A stretch of DNA of 43,607 nucleotides from Streptomyces viridochromogenes (GCF_001270495.1 NZ_LGUR01000249.1:1-43607), one strand, 5' to 3'; positions 1 to 8,579 are shown, counted from the first letter of the stretch. Numbers and translations are program-made. Notes: a model not told the origin generated them from the sequence alone.

Positions 1-834
1 GGTCATGCTCTGCTCCTTGCGGGCGGGGGGTGGGTGGGGAGCCGGGGAGGGGTTCGTTCCGAGCCTGGGGCAGGCGGCCGGGGTGCGCAGTGCGGTGACG
101 GTCTTGCGGGCGACGGCGGCGAGGAAGGACGAGTCCGATCCGATGCCGACGAAGGTGAAGCCCTCGTCAAGGTAGGTCTGAGCTGCCTCCGCGGTGCTGG
201 TGAGAATGCCGGCGGCGGTGCCGGTGTCGCGGGTGGCGGCGGCGATGCGGGCGAGCGCCTTGCGATAGACCGGGGCATCTGTCTGGCCGGGGACGCCGAG
301 GGCGTGGGTGAGGTCGCCGGGGCCGACGAACAGGACGTCGACGCCGGGAGTGGCGGCGATGGCCTCGACCTCGTCCACGGCGCTGGCGCTCTCGATCTGG
401 ACGATGCCGGTGATGGTGTCGTTGGCGTCGGTCATGGGGCCGGTGCGCAGCCCGAAGTCGCGGGAGCGGTTGTAGGTGGCCACACCGCGGTCGCCGTCGG
501 GCGGGTAGCGCAGGTGACGGATGGCTTCCGCCGCCTCGGCGGCGGTGTCGAGACGGGGGAACATCACCCCCGCGGCCCCGAGATCGAGGACGCGTCCGAT
601 GCGGATGCGGGCAGCGGACTCCACCCGGACTACGACCGGGACGTCATGGGCCGCCGCGGCATGCAGCTGGCCCAGGAGGGCTTCCTCGCCCCCGGCGCCG
701 TGTTCGAGGTCGACCAGAAGCCAGTCGAAGCCGCCCAGCGCGCAGGCTTCGGCGGCCAGCGGTGAGCCGAGATTGAGGAAGGTGCCCAGCATGGGGTTTC
801 CTGCGCGCAGTCTGTCCTTGAGGGGGGTGATCAT
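1..834 (-). CDS. HpcH/HpaI-type pyruvate aldolase, partial at left edge
   Basis: Class II, metal-dependent pyruvate aldolase that would split a 2-keto-3-deoxy (hydroxy) acid into pyruvate and an aldehyde in the cytoplasm. Family motifs are all visible: VDLEHG near residue 36, VVVRVES with the Arg, a GAAGVMFPRLDT stretch, IVQIES and VGPGDLTHALG. It is third in an operon after the enolase-type dehydratase and the alpha/beta hydrolase, 60 bases after the hydrolase stop, so it may cleave the dehydratase product. ATG at 834 was chosen; ATG at 792 is an alternative. The frame has no stop before the window edge. The last residues (after about position 240) look non-coding, and an AAGGAG then ATG at 6-4 in the same frame looks like the start of the next gene. 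Exact substrate unknown. Confidence 0.85.
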   Translation of the reverse strand, partial: MITPLKDRLRAGNPMLGTFLNLGSPLAAEACALGGFDWLLVDLEHGAGGEEALLGQLHAAAAHDVPVVVRVESAARIRIGRVLDLGAAGVMFPRLDTAAEAAEAIRHLRYPPDGDRGVATYNRSRDFGLRTGPMTDANDTITGIVQIESASAVDEVEAIAATPGVDVLFVGPGDLTHALGVPGQTDAPVYRKALARIAAATRDTGTAAGILTSTAEAAQTYLDEGFTFVGIGSDSSFLAAVARKTVTALRTPAACPRLGTNPSPAPHPPPARKEQSMT

Positions 835-894
835 GGGGGTGGCCGCCTTCGGGGTCGGTGGAAGCAAAGCGAGGGAGGTGCGGGTAGTCCGGAG

Positions 895-1653
895 CTACTG
901 GCCTTCGAGGAAGGTGGCCACCACGTTCAGCAGCTCCTGCGGGGCCTGCTGCATCGCGTAGTGCCCCACACCCGCGAGTTCGACGAGCCGCGCGCGGGAG
1001 TAGGTCTGCATGACCGTCGAGCGCATGAGAGCGGTGGTGACGGCCGGGTCGCGTTCACCGGTGACGACCAGGCAGTCGATGTCGCTGCCCGCCACCTCGG
1101 CACCGAAGTCCGCGCGGCTCCAGTCGTCGAGGTAACGCTCCATCGCACTCCTGGAGGTGGTCTCCGTGCTCATCCGCCAGATGTGGTCAGCCAGTTCCGG
1201 GCCGCACCCGCTGTTTGCGGTGATCAACTGGCGGCGCTGCTCGGCGGAGTGCACGGCCTGGCGGCGCTGTGCGCGCACCTCGTCAGTGAGCTGCCCGCCG
1301 CTGGCGGGCACGGAGGACAGCAGCACGACGGCGGACAGGCGCTCGGCGGCGGTGACGGTCAGATGCTGGGCCACCAGGCCGCCCATGGAATGCCCGAGCA
1401 GGACGAACCGGTCCCAGCCCAACTGGTAGGCGGCGGCCAGGACGTCGGCGGCACTGCTCGCCAGCCCCTCGGCAGGCAGATGCGCCGCAGCGCCGTACCC
1501 GCGGTGCTCGACGAAGGCGACGCTGTAGCGGTCGGGGTCCAGCAGTTCCGCCACCGGGTCGAAGAGCGCCGCCCCGGCGATCCAGCCGTGGGAGACGATG
1601 AGGCGCACCGGTCCTCGGCCGGTCACGCGGAAGACGGGTGCGGACTCAGGCAC
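895..1653 (-). CDS. Alpha/beta-fold hydrolase
   Basis: Cytoplasmic alpha/beta hydrolase of 252 residues. The oxyanion region (SHGWIAGAALF), the nucleophile elbow GHSMGG near residue 90, a late Asp (TGERDPAV) and the C-terminal His in GVGHYAMQQAP form the expected Ser-Asp-His triad. The GTG start at 1653 overlaps the end of the upstream dehydratase gene by 8 bases, so the two are probably translationally coupled. Within this operon it could open a lactone or ester of the acid handled by the dehydratase and aldolase. That role is inferred from position only; sequence alone does not give a substrate. Confidence 0.85.
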   Translation of the reverse strand: MPESAPVFRVTGRGPVRLIVSHGWIAGAALFDPVAELLDPDRYSVAFVEHRGYGAAAHLPAEGLASSAADVLAAAYQLGWDRFVLLGHSMGGLVAQHLTVTAAERLSAVVLLSSVPASGGQLTDEVRAQRRQAVHSAEQRRQLITANSGCGPELADHIWRMSTETTSRSAMERYLDDWSRADFGAEVAGSDIDCLVVTGERDPAVTTALMRSTVMQTYSRARLVELAGVGHYAMQQAPQELLNVVATFLEGQ

Positions 1654-2740
1654 GGCGGTACTTCTCCATCACGTCGGGGTCGGGCTCGAAACCGAGACCA
1701 GGGCCGGTGGGCACGCACAAAGTGCCGCCGTCCCGCAGTCCCTCGACGTCGCACAGCCACGCCTCGGGATCGGTGTAGAGGATCTCGATGTCGTCCATCG
1801 CGGGGTGCGCGGCTGCGAGGTGCAGGGTGGCGAAGTAGCCGGGGCCGAAGTACGGGCAGTGCGGCACGACCGGGCGACCCTGCGCGGAGGCCATGGACAG
1901 GATCCGCAGGTACTCGGAGATCCCGCCGACCTTCGTGACGCTGGGCTGCCAGATGTCCACCGCGTCGCCCGCCTGCGCGAACTGCGTGGCGGTGCACCAG
2001 TTCTCGCCTGCGGCGAGCGGAATCCCGGGCGAGCGCAATGCTGCCAGCGCAGCGAAGTCCTCGGGCGGGAAGACGGGCTCCTCGACCCAGGCGACCTCCA
2101 GGTCGGCCAGCTCCTGCCGGTGCGCGGTGAAGAAGTCGCCGCCCCACTGGCAGTTGACATCGACGCTGAGCGGCACATCGGGGCCGATGACGTCCCGGCA
2201 TGCCGAGATGGTGGCCATGTCGGTCTCGTGGAGCTTGATCGCGGTGTAGCCACGGGCGAGGGCCTGCTCGCAGGCGGCCACCGCGAGCGCGGTGTCGCCA
2301 TACCGCATCAGACTCGCGTATGACCGCAGCCCCGAGGTCCGCACGGGGCCGTCCCCGGCGAGGAGCCGGTGCAGGGGGACGCCCGCACGCCTCGCGGCCA
2401 GGTCCCACAGCGCGATGTCGACGCCGGAGATCGCGAAGACCGTCGCGCCGTACCGGCCGAACAAGTGCAGGTCGAGCTGGAGCCGGCGGTTCCAGGCCGG
2501 GATGTCGGTGATGGTGGCGCCGATCAGCCTCGGCAGGATGAGCCGTTCGATGATCGCTTTGCTGGCATCGACGACGAAATAACCGAACGCCTCGCCCCAG
2601 CCCACGTTGCCCAGCTCGTCCTCCAGGCGAACCAGCGCGAACTCCAGGCTCCGCCAGGGGGTCGGCATGATTCCGACCCCGCTGGCGTCGAACGGGAACG
2701 GGATCTCGACGACCGAGACCTCGGCCTTGGCGATCTGCAT
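1646..2740 (-). CDS. Mandelate racemase/muconate lactonizing-type dehydratase (enolase superfamily)
   Basis: Enolase-superfamily enzyme of 364 residues with the N-terminal capping domain and C-terminal barrel. Visible barrel ligands: a KLH motif in place of the usual KxK (AIKLHETD), the Asp of SVDVNCQW, the Glu of WVEEPVF and the Glu of LAAGENW. An Asp (VDIWQPS) and a His (VVPHCPYF) suit the His-Asp dyad of the mandelate racemase subgroup, which mostly dehydrates sugar acids. ATG at 2740 was chosen because GAGGAG lies just upstream; an in-frame ATG at 2755 lacks a ribosome site. It is first in an operon with a hydrolase and an HpaI-type aldolase, suggesting dehydration to a 2-keto-3-deoxy acid then aldol cleavage (inference). 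Confidence 0.85.
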   Translation of the reverse strand: MQIAKAEVSVVEIPFPFDASGVGIMPTPWRSLEFALVRLEDELGNVGWGEAFGYFVVDASKAIIERLILPRLIGATITDIPAWNRRLQLDLHLFGRYGATVFAISGVDIALWDLAARRAGVPLHRLLAGDGPVRTSGLRSYASLMRYGDTALAVAACEQALARGYTAIKLHETDMATISACRDVIGPDVPLSVDVNCQWGGDFFTAHRQELADLEVAWVEEPVFPPEDFAALAALRSPGIPLAAGENWCTATQFAQAGDAVDIWQPSVTKVGGISEYLRILSMASAQGRPVVPHCPYFGPGYFATLHLAAAHPAMDDIEILYTDPEAWLCDVEGLRDGGTLCVPTGPGLGFEPDPDVMEKYRRA

Positions 2741-2759
2741 CGGCCGCTCCTCCAATTAA

Positions 2760-2772
2760 TTTCAGGCTGAAA
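2760..2772. promoter_or_regulatory. Palindromic operator candidate upstream of the dehydratase operon
   Basis: TTTCAGGCTGAAA is a 6-1-6 perfect inverted repeat 20 bases upstream of the dehydratase start codon, inside a locally AT-rich stretch that would also have to carry the promoter. The position suits a repressor site. No regulator gene is obviously paired with it. Confidence 0.45.
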
Positions 2773-2957
2773 ATTGAAGGTCAGGCTAGTGCGCCCCGTG
2801 GGCCCCGTCAACGGGTCCGGGAGGTGGATCTGCAATCGAGCGCGCGCCGCGCCATGCCGGAACGGCTGGGCGGGAAGGCTGCGCGGGCCAGCGCCAGCCG
2901 CCGAGTGGTGATCCACTTGGCGGGGCCGATCGGGCCGTTTGATGGACGTGCCCAGGC

Positions 2958-3425
2958 ACCTTCTTTCGGTACTTCCCGACCAAGGAAGAGGCTGCACTGA
3001 GGTCGTACCGTGTCTTCGAAGCGCTCCTCACCGCATGCCTCGAAAGACGTGCGGCGGGAACGTGCGCCCTCCGGGACATCGAGACGGCGGTGGCCGACGC
3101 GCTCACCGAGCTCGGTTCCGAGCGGCCCGACGTGGTCTCCCGCATGCTGCGGGTACGCCAGCTGGTGGCCCAGGATGAGGCGCTGCGCAGCGCGGCCCTG
3201 AGGCGGGAAGCCGAACAGTGCGAGCGATTCCTGCGGTTGATGGCGGCTGCCACCGGGAGTCAGCCGGTGGACGTGCGGGTCCGAGTCGTGGCCGAGGTTG
3301 TGAGCGCCACCCTGCGCGTGACCTTCGACGAATGGGCCGCGCTGCGCAAGCCGGATGGCGAGACCGCGCTGGCCGATGTCTACCGCGCGACCTGCGCCCG
3401 CTTGCGCGAGGTGGTCGCCCACTGA
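2958..3425 (+). pseudogene. TetR-family regulator relic lacking its HTH
   Basis: The frame begins inside the recognition helix (TFFRYFPTKEEAALRSY) and continues through the complete ligand-binding domain to a stop at 3425. It aligns along its length with the intact TetR at 40667-41275, including LRSAALRREAEQCERF and VTFDEWAALRK near the end. In frame, a TGA lies at 2940-2942 and there is no ATG; the sequence just upstream retains only an eroded version of the HTH with indels. A GTG at 3090 could start a protein, but it would have no DNA-binding domain. It precedes a dehydrogenase exactly as its intact counterpart does, so it is the decayed copy of a TetR-dehydrogenase module. Confidence 0.85.
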
Positions 3426-3611
3426 TCCGCCAGGGCTACGCGCCGCCCCTGTGAAGCCGCGGTCTTGCTGGGACGGCGGAAGAACCCTGGACAGAACGCA
3501 GAGCAGCATGCGCGACGACGGAACCGGCCGGCCCAGGAGAACCCGCTCCGGCCGTACTGGTGGTTCGCCACTCCCGCCCCCCCCGCACACCCTGTAGAGA
3601 GGAAACACACC

Positions 3612-4592
3612 ATGCGAGCCCTGGTCCTCGACCGGCCCGGCACCTGCGACACCCTGCGTCTGGCCGACCTGCCGACACCGGAGCCAGGCCCTGGACAGGT
3701 CAGGGTCGAGGTGGAGGCGTGCGGCCTGAATCCGTCGGACTACCAGCGGGCCGCGTACGGCATCCCGGAGTGGGAGTGGCCGGCCGTGCTCGGCTTGGAC
3801 GTTGTCGGCACCGTGGACGCCGTCGGCGAAGGGGTGACGAGTGTGAAGGCGGGGCAGCGCGTCGCCTTCCACGGCGACATCCGCGCACGCGGTGGCTTCG
3901 CCGAATACGCTCTGGCCGACGTCATGGTCCTCGCTCGCGTCCCCGACGGACTGACTCCGGAAAGCGCGGCCGCCGTGCCCTCGGCCGGTCTGACCGCCTA
4001 CCAGGCGGTGGTCCGCCGTCTGCACGTCGGCAACGACGACTGCGTCCTCGTCACCGGCGGTGCGGGCGGGGTCGGCGGGTTCGCTGTGCAGCTCGCGGCA
4101 CTCGCCGGCGCACGCGTGATCGCAACCGAGGCCGCGCACAACGCCGACCACGTCAAGGCACTCGGTGCCGGAGCGGTCATCGACTTCCGCACCGAGGACA
4201 TCACCGCGCGCGTAAGGGAATTGACCGGCGGTCGTGGTGTGGACGCGGTAGTCGACACCATCGGTTCGGAATCCGCCACCGCCAACCTCGGGCTGCTCGT
4301 GCACGGTGGCGGCCTCGCCGCCATCGCCGGGCGCCCCGATCTGAGCGTCGTACCGCCGTTCGGCATGGCGCCCTCCGTCCATGAGATCGCGCTCGGGGCG
4401 GCGTACACCGTTGGCGACGGACGAGTCCGCACGCAGCTGTCCACGATGCTCACGGACCTGCTCACGCTGCTGGCCGACAAGAGGATCGCCCCGATGCTGT
4501 CGCGTACCGTTTCCCTTGAAGAGGTCCCGGCGGCGCTGGTCGAACTTTCGGGTCGTGGCGTCCGCGGCAAGATCGTGTATGTCCGTGGCTGA
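3612..4592 (+). CDS. NADP-dependent quinone oxidoreductase-like dehydrogenase (zinc-less MDR)
   Basis: Medium-chain dehydrogenase/reductase of 326 residues in the QOR/zeta-crystallin branch: NPSDYQRAAYG near residue 40, no catalytic Cys/His zinc ligands, nucleotide motif VLVTGGAGGVGGFAVQLAA near 150, and GRGVDAVVDTIG. It should reduce quinones or enones with NADPH in the cytosol. The ATG at 3612 follows GAGAGGAAAC; the frame is open further upstream but the paralogue starts at the same residue. It is a close paralogue of the protein at 41408-42394, with most positions identical by eye. The adjacent TetR regulator is decayed, so control of this copy may have been lost. Confidence 0.88.
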   Translation: MRALVLDRPGTCDTLRLADLPTPEPGPGQVRVEVEACGLNPSDYQRAAYGIPEWEWPAVLGLDVVGTVDAVGEGVTSVKAGQRVAFHGDIRARGGFAEYALADVMVLARVPDGLTPESAAAVPSAGLTAYQAVVRRLHVGNDDCVLVTGGAGGVGGFAVQLAALAGARVIATEAAHNADHVKALGAGAVIDFRTEDITARVRELTGGRGVDAVVDTIGSESATANLGLLVHGGGLAAIAGRPDLSVVPPFGMAPSVHEIALGAAYTVGDGRVRTQLSTMLTDLLTLLADKRIAPMLSRTVSLEEVPAALVELSGRGVRGKIVYVRG

Positions 4593-4601
4593 GCGGGTGG
4601 C

Positions 4602-5014
4602 ATGACCACACCGGTCCGTTCCGTCGGCTCTGGGGACGGCCCGCGGGCCGCGAATACACCATCCTGTGTACCGTTTACGAGTCGCTCGGCGAAGGCCTGC
4701 GCTACGGCACGATCGCGGCCCGCGCTCGCACGAGCAAGGTGACGCAGTACCGGCGCTGGCCCACCAGATCAGAACTCGTCACCGCCGCCATCGCAGCCTG
4801 TTGGCCCTCGGTCAGTCCGGTGCCGGACACCGGCAGCCTATGTGGCGACCTGAAGACGTACTTCAGCATGCTGGCCGAGCAGGTCAACGGCCGCGAAGGG
4901 GGCGTGCTCGCGGGACTGTTCGTGGCCACGGGTAACGACTCCGAGCCGACGGCGCGACAATGGCCGCTGCTCGCGCCCGACCACATCATTCGTGCCCGCG
5001 ACGCAGCGAGGTGA
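4602..5014 (+). pseudogene. Second TetR-family regulator relic, frameshifted and truncated
   Basis: An ATG at 4602 begins MTTPVRSVG, then the reading frame must shift near 4625-4640 to give the recognisable HTH: REYTILCTVYESLGEG, then GTIAARARTSKVTQYRRWPT, the classic TetR recognition helix context (ATIYRRWPTK in relatives). The C-terminal domain runs to a TGA at 5012-5014, and a further shift would continue it, as GELP lies in another frame. At about 140 residues it is much shorter than the usual 190-200. It is unrelated in detail to the relic at 2958-3425. Confidence 0.7.
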
Positions 5015-5116
5015 ACTGCCGCTCTGCTCCTGCGCCGACTGGAACAATCATGCTGAACTCCATTGCTCTACATCGGACATGCATCAGCGATCCCTGTTGT
5101 TCTGATGGACGTCGTG

Positions 5117-6115
5117 TCAGGGGCGTGCGCCTGCGCAGAGAGCCTGATGATAGGCCCGTTCGTCGTCGTCCTCGAAGACGGTGAAGACCACGCGGTCGAA
5201 CCGTCCGGGATGTGCTGCGATCCAGTCCGCGACGGTGTGCAGCGCGACCGGTGCGGCTTCCTCCTTGGGGTAGCCGAACACGCCGGTGCTGACGGCGCAG
5301 AAGGCGAGGGTGCGGATGGTCTCCACCTCGGCGGCGAGGTCCAGGCATGCCCGGTAGGAGGAGGCGAGCGCCTGTGCGTCATGCGCGTGCGGACGGCCCT
5401 GGACGACGGGGCCGACGGTGTGCAGGACGTACCGGGCGGGAAGGTGGTAGCCCCGGGTGATCTTGGCCGTACCGGTGGGTTCGAGGGCTCCTTGCGCCGT
5501 GATGATCGTGTGGCAGTCGTCGCGCAGGTGAGGTCCGGCGGCGTTGTGCAGGGCGTTGTCGATGCACGGGTGCAGTGGGCGGAAGCAGCCGAGCAGTTGA
5601 CTGTTGGCGGCGTTGACCACGGCGTCGGCGGCCAGCGTGGTGATGTCTCCCCGCCACAGCACGGCCTCGGCCGCGGCCCGGGAGGCCGTGCCGTGGAACT
5701 CCTCTTCGATCGTGGGCAGTTCACGTACCGAGACGGTGGGCCGCAGGTTCCGCTCCGCGCCGAGGAGCGCATCCAGTTCCAGGTCCGCCCCCTTCGGCAG
5801 CGGACCGGGATCACGTCCGGTCAGCAGGGCTCGCAGCACCCGGCGGGCCGTGTCGGCGTCGGCGGGGGTGTCGGCATCGGCGAGGTGTCTCAGCGAGTCG
5901 GACCGCAGGCCGAGCCGGGACACGGCCGGATCGGCGCTGAGCAGGTGCAGTGCTGAGCGCACATGGGCGTCCAGCCGAGCGGCTGTGGCTGGGGGCGCCG
6001 TTGGGAGGAAGGGCTCGTCGAGGGCGACGGCCGATCGGTAGGCGGTCAGGGGCAGTGCGGAGAGCTGTGTCTCCGTCCCGGCGACGGCCTCGGACTCGGC
6101 GCGGTTCGGGATCAT
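5117..6115 (-). CDS. Zinc-type macrodomain protein-ADP-ribose hydrolase
   Basis: 332 residues with an N-terminal helical extension of about 140 residues and a C-terminal macrodomain: GDIT at 157, NAAN at 168, and the zinc-site signature GCFRPLHPC at 176-184 (Cys177, His182, Cys184), followed by IDNALHNAAG and the phosphate-binding STGVFGYP at 276. This arrangement marks the zinc-dependent macrodomains that remove ADP-ribose from proteins and are often encoded with class M sirtuins. Such a sirtuin lies upstream on the same strand at 8580-9443. ATG at 6115 was chosen for its GGAG spaced 6 bases upstream; an in-frame ATG at 6169 is less likely. Likely role: reversal of SirTM-type ADP-ribosylation (inference). 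Confidence 0.88.
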   Translation of the reverse strand: MIPNRAESEAVAGTETQLSALPLTAYRSAVALDEPFLPTAPPATAARLDAHVRSALHLLSADPAVSRLGLRSDSLRHLADADTPADADTARRVLRALLTGRDPGPLPKGADLELDALLGAERNLRPTVSVRELPTIEEEFHGTASRAAAEAVLWRGDITTLAADAVVNAANSQLLGCFRPLHPCIDNALHNAAGPHLRDDCHTIITAQGALEPTGTAKITRGYHLPARYVLHTVGPVVQGRPHAHDAQALASSYRACLDLAAEVETIRTLAFCAVSTGVFGYPKEEAAPVALHTVADWIAAHPGRFDRVVFTVFEDDDERAYHQALCAGARP

Positions 6116-6205
6116 CAAAGGCTCCGGTGGGGCGAGTGAACGAGGTGTGCCGATGGCCCGGCCCCGCACGTCGGTGCGCCCGGGGTCGGGCCATCGGCGG
6201 GTGGA

Positions 6206-6420
6206 TCACATCTCTTCGAGTGTGCCGACGTGCAGCTCGCCGATCCGGCCCTTGGGGGTGTCGTAGGTCCAGAAGGCGTGGACCGTAAGGGAGTTTAGGT
6301 TCACCGCGTGGGTTACGGTCATGCCTGACTTCTCCACCCAATCGAGCAGGAAGACGCCAGGGCGACTTCGGCCGCGTGCAGCGTGACGTCCTCGCTCACG
6401 CCGGCGTGGGGTATGTCTTT
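6206..6420 (-). pseudogene. Degenerate MoaF-like gene fragment
   Basis: Reading from about 6420 towards 6206, one frame gives KDIPHAGVSEDVTLHAAEVA. After one shift another frame gives VFLLDWVEKSGMTVTH and continues to LHVGTLEEM and a stop at 6206. Joined, they resemble part of a MoaF/lipocalin-like barrel protein. No intact start or full-length frame exists. It lies between the SnoaL-like gene and the macrodomain gene in the same orientation. Family assignment is tentative; decay is clear. Confidence 0.4.
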
Positions 6421-6493
6421 CACGCGTAGGCGCGGTTGCCCACGTCTGTGCGCTCCGTCGATGCGTTCGGTGATCCGGCGTTGTTCGGGCCGG

Positions 6494-7255
6494 TCAGAAC
6501 AGGCCGTTGCCGTGCAGCAGTTCGCCCGGGATGGGCGCGACGACGTCCCAATGCTCGACGATCTTGCCGTCCGCGACGCGGAAGAGGTCGTAGTAGGCGA
6601 CGGGCACACCGAACTCGCCCTCGGACTGCGTCAGGACGAACTCGCCCTCGGCGATGACCTTGTGGACCTTCTTGTAGACGAGGTGCTTGCCCTGCTCGCC
6701 CCACTTGGCCACGGCCGCCCCGAAGCCGTCGAGACCGTCGCCGGCATCGGGGTTGTGCTGGTGGTAGGTCTCGGTGGAGATGTAGTCGGTGAGCACCGAG
6801 TAGTCGGCGCCGACGAAAACCCTCTCGGCGAACTCGGCCACCAGGGCACGGTTGGCGTCGGTCCTGTCGGTCTCGGTGACCGCGGCGGGGCCGTCGGTCT
6901 GGGAGCGGCCGGAGACGGTGTCCTTGACCTGAGGGGTCAGGGCGTCCCAGTGCTCGGCCAGCTTGCCGTCGGCGTCGACTCGGAAGATGTCGAACCCGAC
7001 GAGCGGGTCCGGCCCGAAGCCGTGGTAGGTGCCGTGCAGGGCTACCAGGTCGCCGTCGGCGATGACCCGGGCGCCTTCGTAGCGGAAGTCCCCGGCCAGG
7101 CTTCCGACGAGCCCGCGGAGGGCCTCGGGGCCGTCGGCGGCGAGCGCGCTGTGCTGCCTGTAGTCCGCGGCAACCCAGCGGTCCACGGCGGAGGGGTCCT
7201 TGTCGCCGAACAGCTCGGTGGCGGCCTGAAGGACGGTGTTCTTCGCGTTGCGCAT
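6494..7255 (-). CDS. Tandem SnoaL/NTF2-like protein
   Basis: 253 residues made of two related SnoaL-like cone-shaped domains. The first spans about 1-120 (VDRWVAADYRQHSAL, FDIFRVDADGKLAEHWDALTP) and the second about 130-253 (SVLTDYISTETYHQHNP, YDLFRVADGKIVEHWDVVAP). Each half has the paired YxQH and EHWD motifs seen in small-molecule-binding or isomerase members. No signal peptide. ATG at 7255 follows AAGGAAG at good spacing. It sits between the NmrA-like gene and the MoaF relic and macrodomain gene. Substrate unknown; neighbours suggest a redox or detoxification role (inference). Confidence 0.85.
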   Translation of the reverse strand: MRNAKNTVLQAATELFGDKDPSAVDRWVAADYRQHSALAADGPEALRGLVGSLAGDFRYEGARVIADGDLVALHGTYHGFGPDPLVGFDIFRVDADGKLAEHWDALTPQVKDTVSGRSQTDGPAAVTETDRTDANRALVAEFAERVFVGADYSVLTDYISTETYHQHNPDAGDGLDGFGAAVAKWGEQGKHLVYKKVHKVIAEGEFVLTQSEGEFGVPVAYYDLFRVADGKIVEHWDVVAPIPGELLHGNGLF

Positions 7256-7666
7256 GACTGTCTTCCTTGCTTGGGGACCTGGCCAGGGGGACCGGTGGTC
7301 CGGCGGCGATGTGTTCAAACTATGCGTATGGCAGCCAACTGATCGGCAGAAGGAGCGACTCCTGATAGTCAGAAAGCGACAGCCTTCGGGTTGAGGGTGT
7401 CGGGCACTACCACGGGTGCGGCTGGCTGCTCGTCGTCCTGCAACCGCCCCGCCGGTACGGGGCGACCAGACAGGGGACGACGACGGGCACGTCGCTGTCG
7501 TCTTCGGTGTCCCCGCGGATCAGGCGCCCGTTGAGCAGCAATCGGGGTCGGTCTGGGTGGCACCGGAGTCGCGGGGATGCAGGGGTCGCACTAGCGGGAT
7601 TGGCCGCGCGCAGCCCTATCTGCCTGCTTGCCTGCCGGTCGGCGTGCAGGGGCCTTGCCGTGCGGG
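7256..7666. other. 411-base gap without a recognisable gene
   Basis: Between the NmrA-like stop and the SnoaL start. The SnoaL-proximal part holds the inverted repeat at 7351-7363 and an AT-richer patch near 7318-7345 (CATACGCATAGTTTGA on the minus strand) that may hold a promoter. The rest (about 7380-7660) shows no coding frame or repeat I can identify. Confidence 0.5.
7351..7363. promoter_or_regulatory. Inverted repeat upstream of the SnoaL-like gene
   Basis: AGGAGCGACTCCT is a 5-3-5 perfect inverted repeat about 95 bases upstream of the SnoaL start, next to the possible promoter patch. It suits an operator, perhaps of the nearby AraC regulator, but nothing ties the two together. Confidence 0.3.
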
Positions 7667-8533
7667 TCATCCCCCTGCGGAGCGGACGACCTCGGCGAGG
7701 GGCGTGGCGGGGTGGCCGGTGAGGCGCGGTACGGCGTCGCTGACCCCGTCGAGTTCGCCGGACGCGATGGCTGTGTAGGTGGACACCCAGGCGTCCAGCT
7801 GCCACATCGGAGCGCCGTAGGAGGTACGGGAGGCGTAGGCTTCCTCGACCGTTTCCTGCTGGTAGGTGACGGTGTGTCCGAGCTGTTCGGACAGGATGAC
7901 GGCCGCTTCGTCCAGCGTCAGGGACTCGGGCCCGGTCAGGTCGTAGGCCCTGCCTGCGTGGTCGTCCGGCCGGAGCAACACCGCCGCGGCGACGTCGGCG
8001 ATGTCGTCCTGGCCGACGAACGCGGCGCGTCCGTGCCCGGCCGGTCCGCGGATGACGCCGTCCTCGCCGACGAGGTCGGGGACGAACTCCGCGTAGAAGT
8101 TGTCCCGGAGGAAGGTGTATGCCAGGCCGCTCGCGCGGATGTGCTGCTCCGTGTGGAAGTGGTCCCGTGCCAGGGTGAAGGTGGCGTCGGGGGCCGCGCC
8201 GTAGAAGGAGACGTACACCAGGTGCCCGACACCTGCCTCCGCGGCGGCGTCCACGAACGTCTTGTGCTGGGTGAGCCGGTCGGCGCTCTCGGAGGCGGAG
8301 ACCATGAAGACGGTGTGGGTGCCGGCGAGCGCCTCCCGCACGGCGTCCTGGTCGGCGTAGTCGCCTCGCACCGCTACCGAGCCGGGAAGCCGGGGAGCGC
8401 GTGCCGGGTTGCGGGCCAGGAGTTTTTGCGGGACGTCCCGCTCGGCCAGTCGCCGGGCGACGCGCCCGCCGAGCCGGCCGGTGGAGCCGGTGACGGCGAT
8501 CGTGGGGACGGATGTCTCGGATACCTGGGACAT
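7667..8533 (-). CDS. NmrA-like NAD(P)-binding reductase
   Basis: 288 residues, atypical short-chain dehydrogenase of the NmrA/quinone oxidoreductase 2 type. Rossmann motif TIAVTGSTGRLGGRVARRL near residue 10, RNP for NADP phosphate contact near 42, VYVSFYGAAPDATF in the middle, and DIADVAAAVLL then YDLTGPESLTL typical of the family C-terminal half. It may act as a redox sensor or quinone reductase in the cytosol. ATG at 8533 was taken because the Rossmann strand follows directly. It lies 47 bases downstream of the class M sirtuin on the same strand, so it is probably in the same operon. Confidence 0.88.
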   Translation of the reverse strand: MSQVSETSVPTIAVTGSTGRLGGRVARRLAERDVPQKLLARNPARAPRLPGSVAVRGDYADQDAVREALAGTHTVFMVSASESADRLTQHKTFVDAAAEAGVGHLVYVSFYGAAPDATFTLARDHFHTEQHIRASGLAYTFLRDNFYAEFVPDLVGEDGVIRGPAGHGRAAFVGQDDIADVAAAVLLRPDDHAGRAYDLTGPESLTLDEAAVILSEQLGHTVTYQQETVEEAYASRTSYGAPMWQLDAWVSTYTAIASGELDGVSDAVPRLTGHPATPLAEVVRSAGG

Positions 8534-8579
8534 GATGACTTCTCTTCTTGTGGTGGCGGAGGCGCGCTGCCGCCGGATG

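Noticed and set aside
2808..4382. Minus-strand open frame of 524 codons opposite the TetR relic and dehydrogenase
   Set aside because: Shadow of the dehydrogenase on the plus strand; no recognisable domains.
5091..5116. CATCAG/CTGATG pairing as a terminator between the TetR relic and the macrodomain gene
   Set aside because: Only six pairs with a 14-base loop, not convincing.
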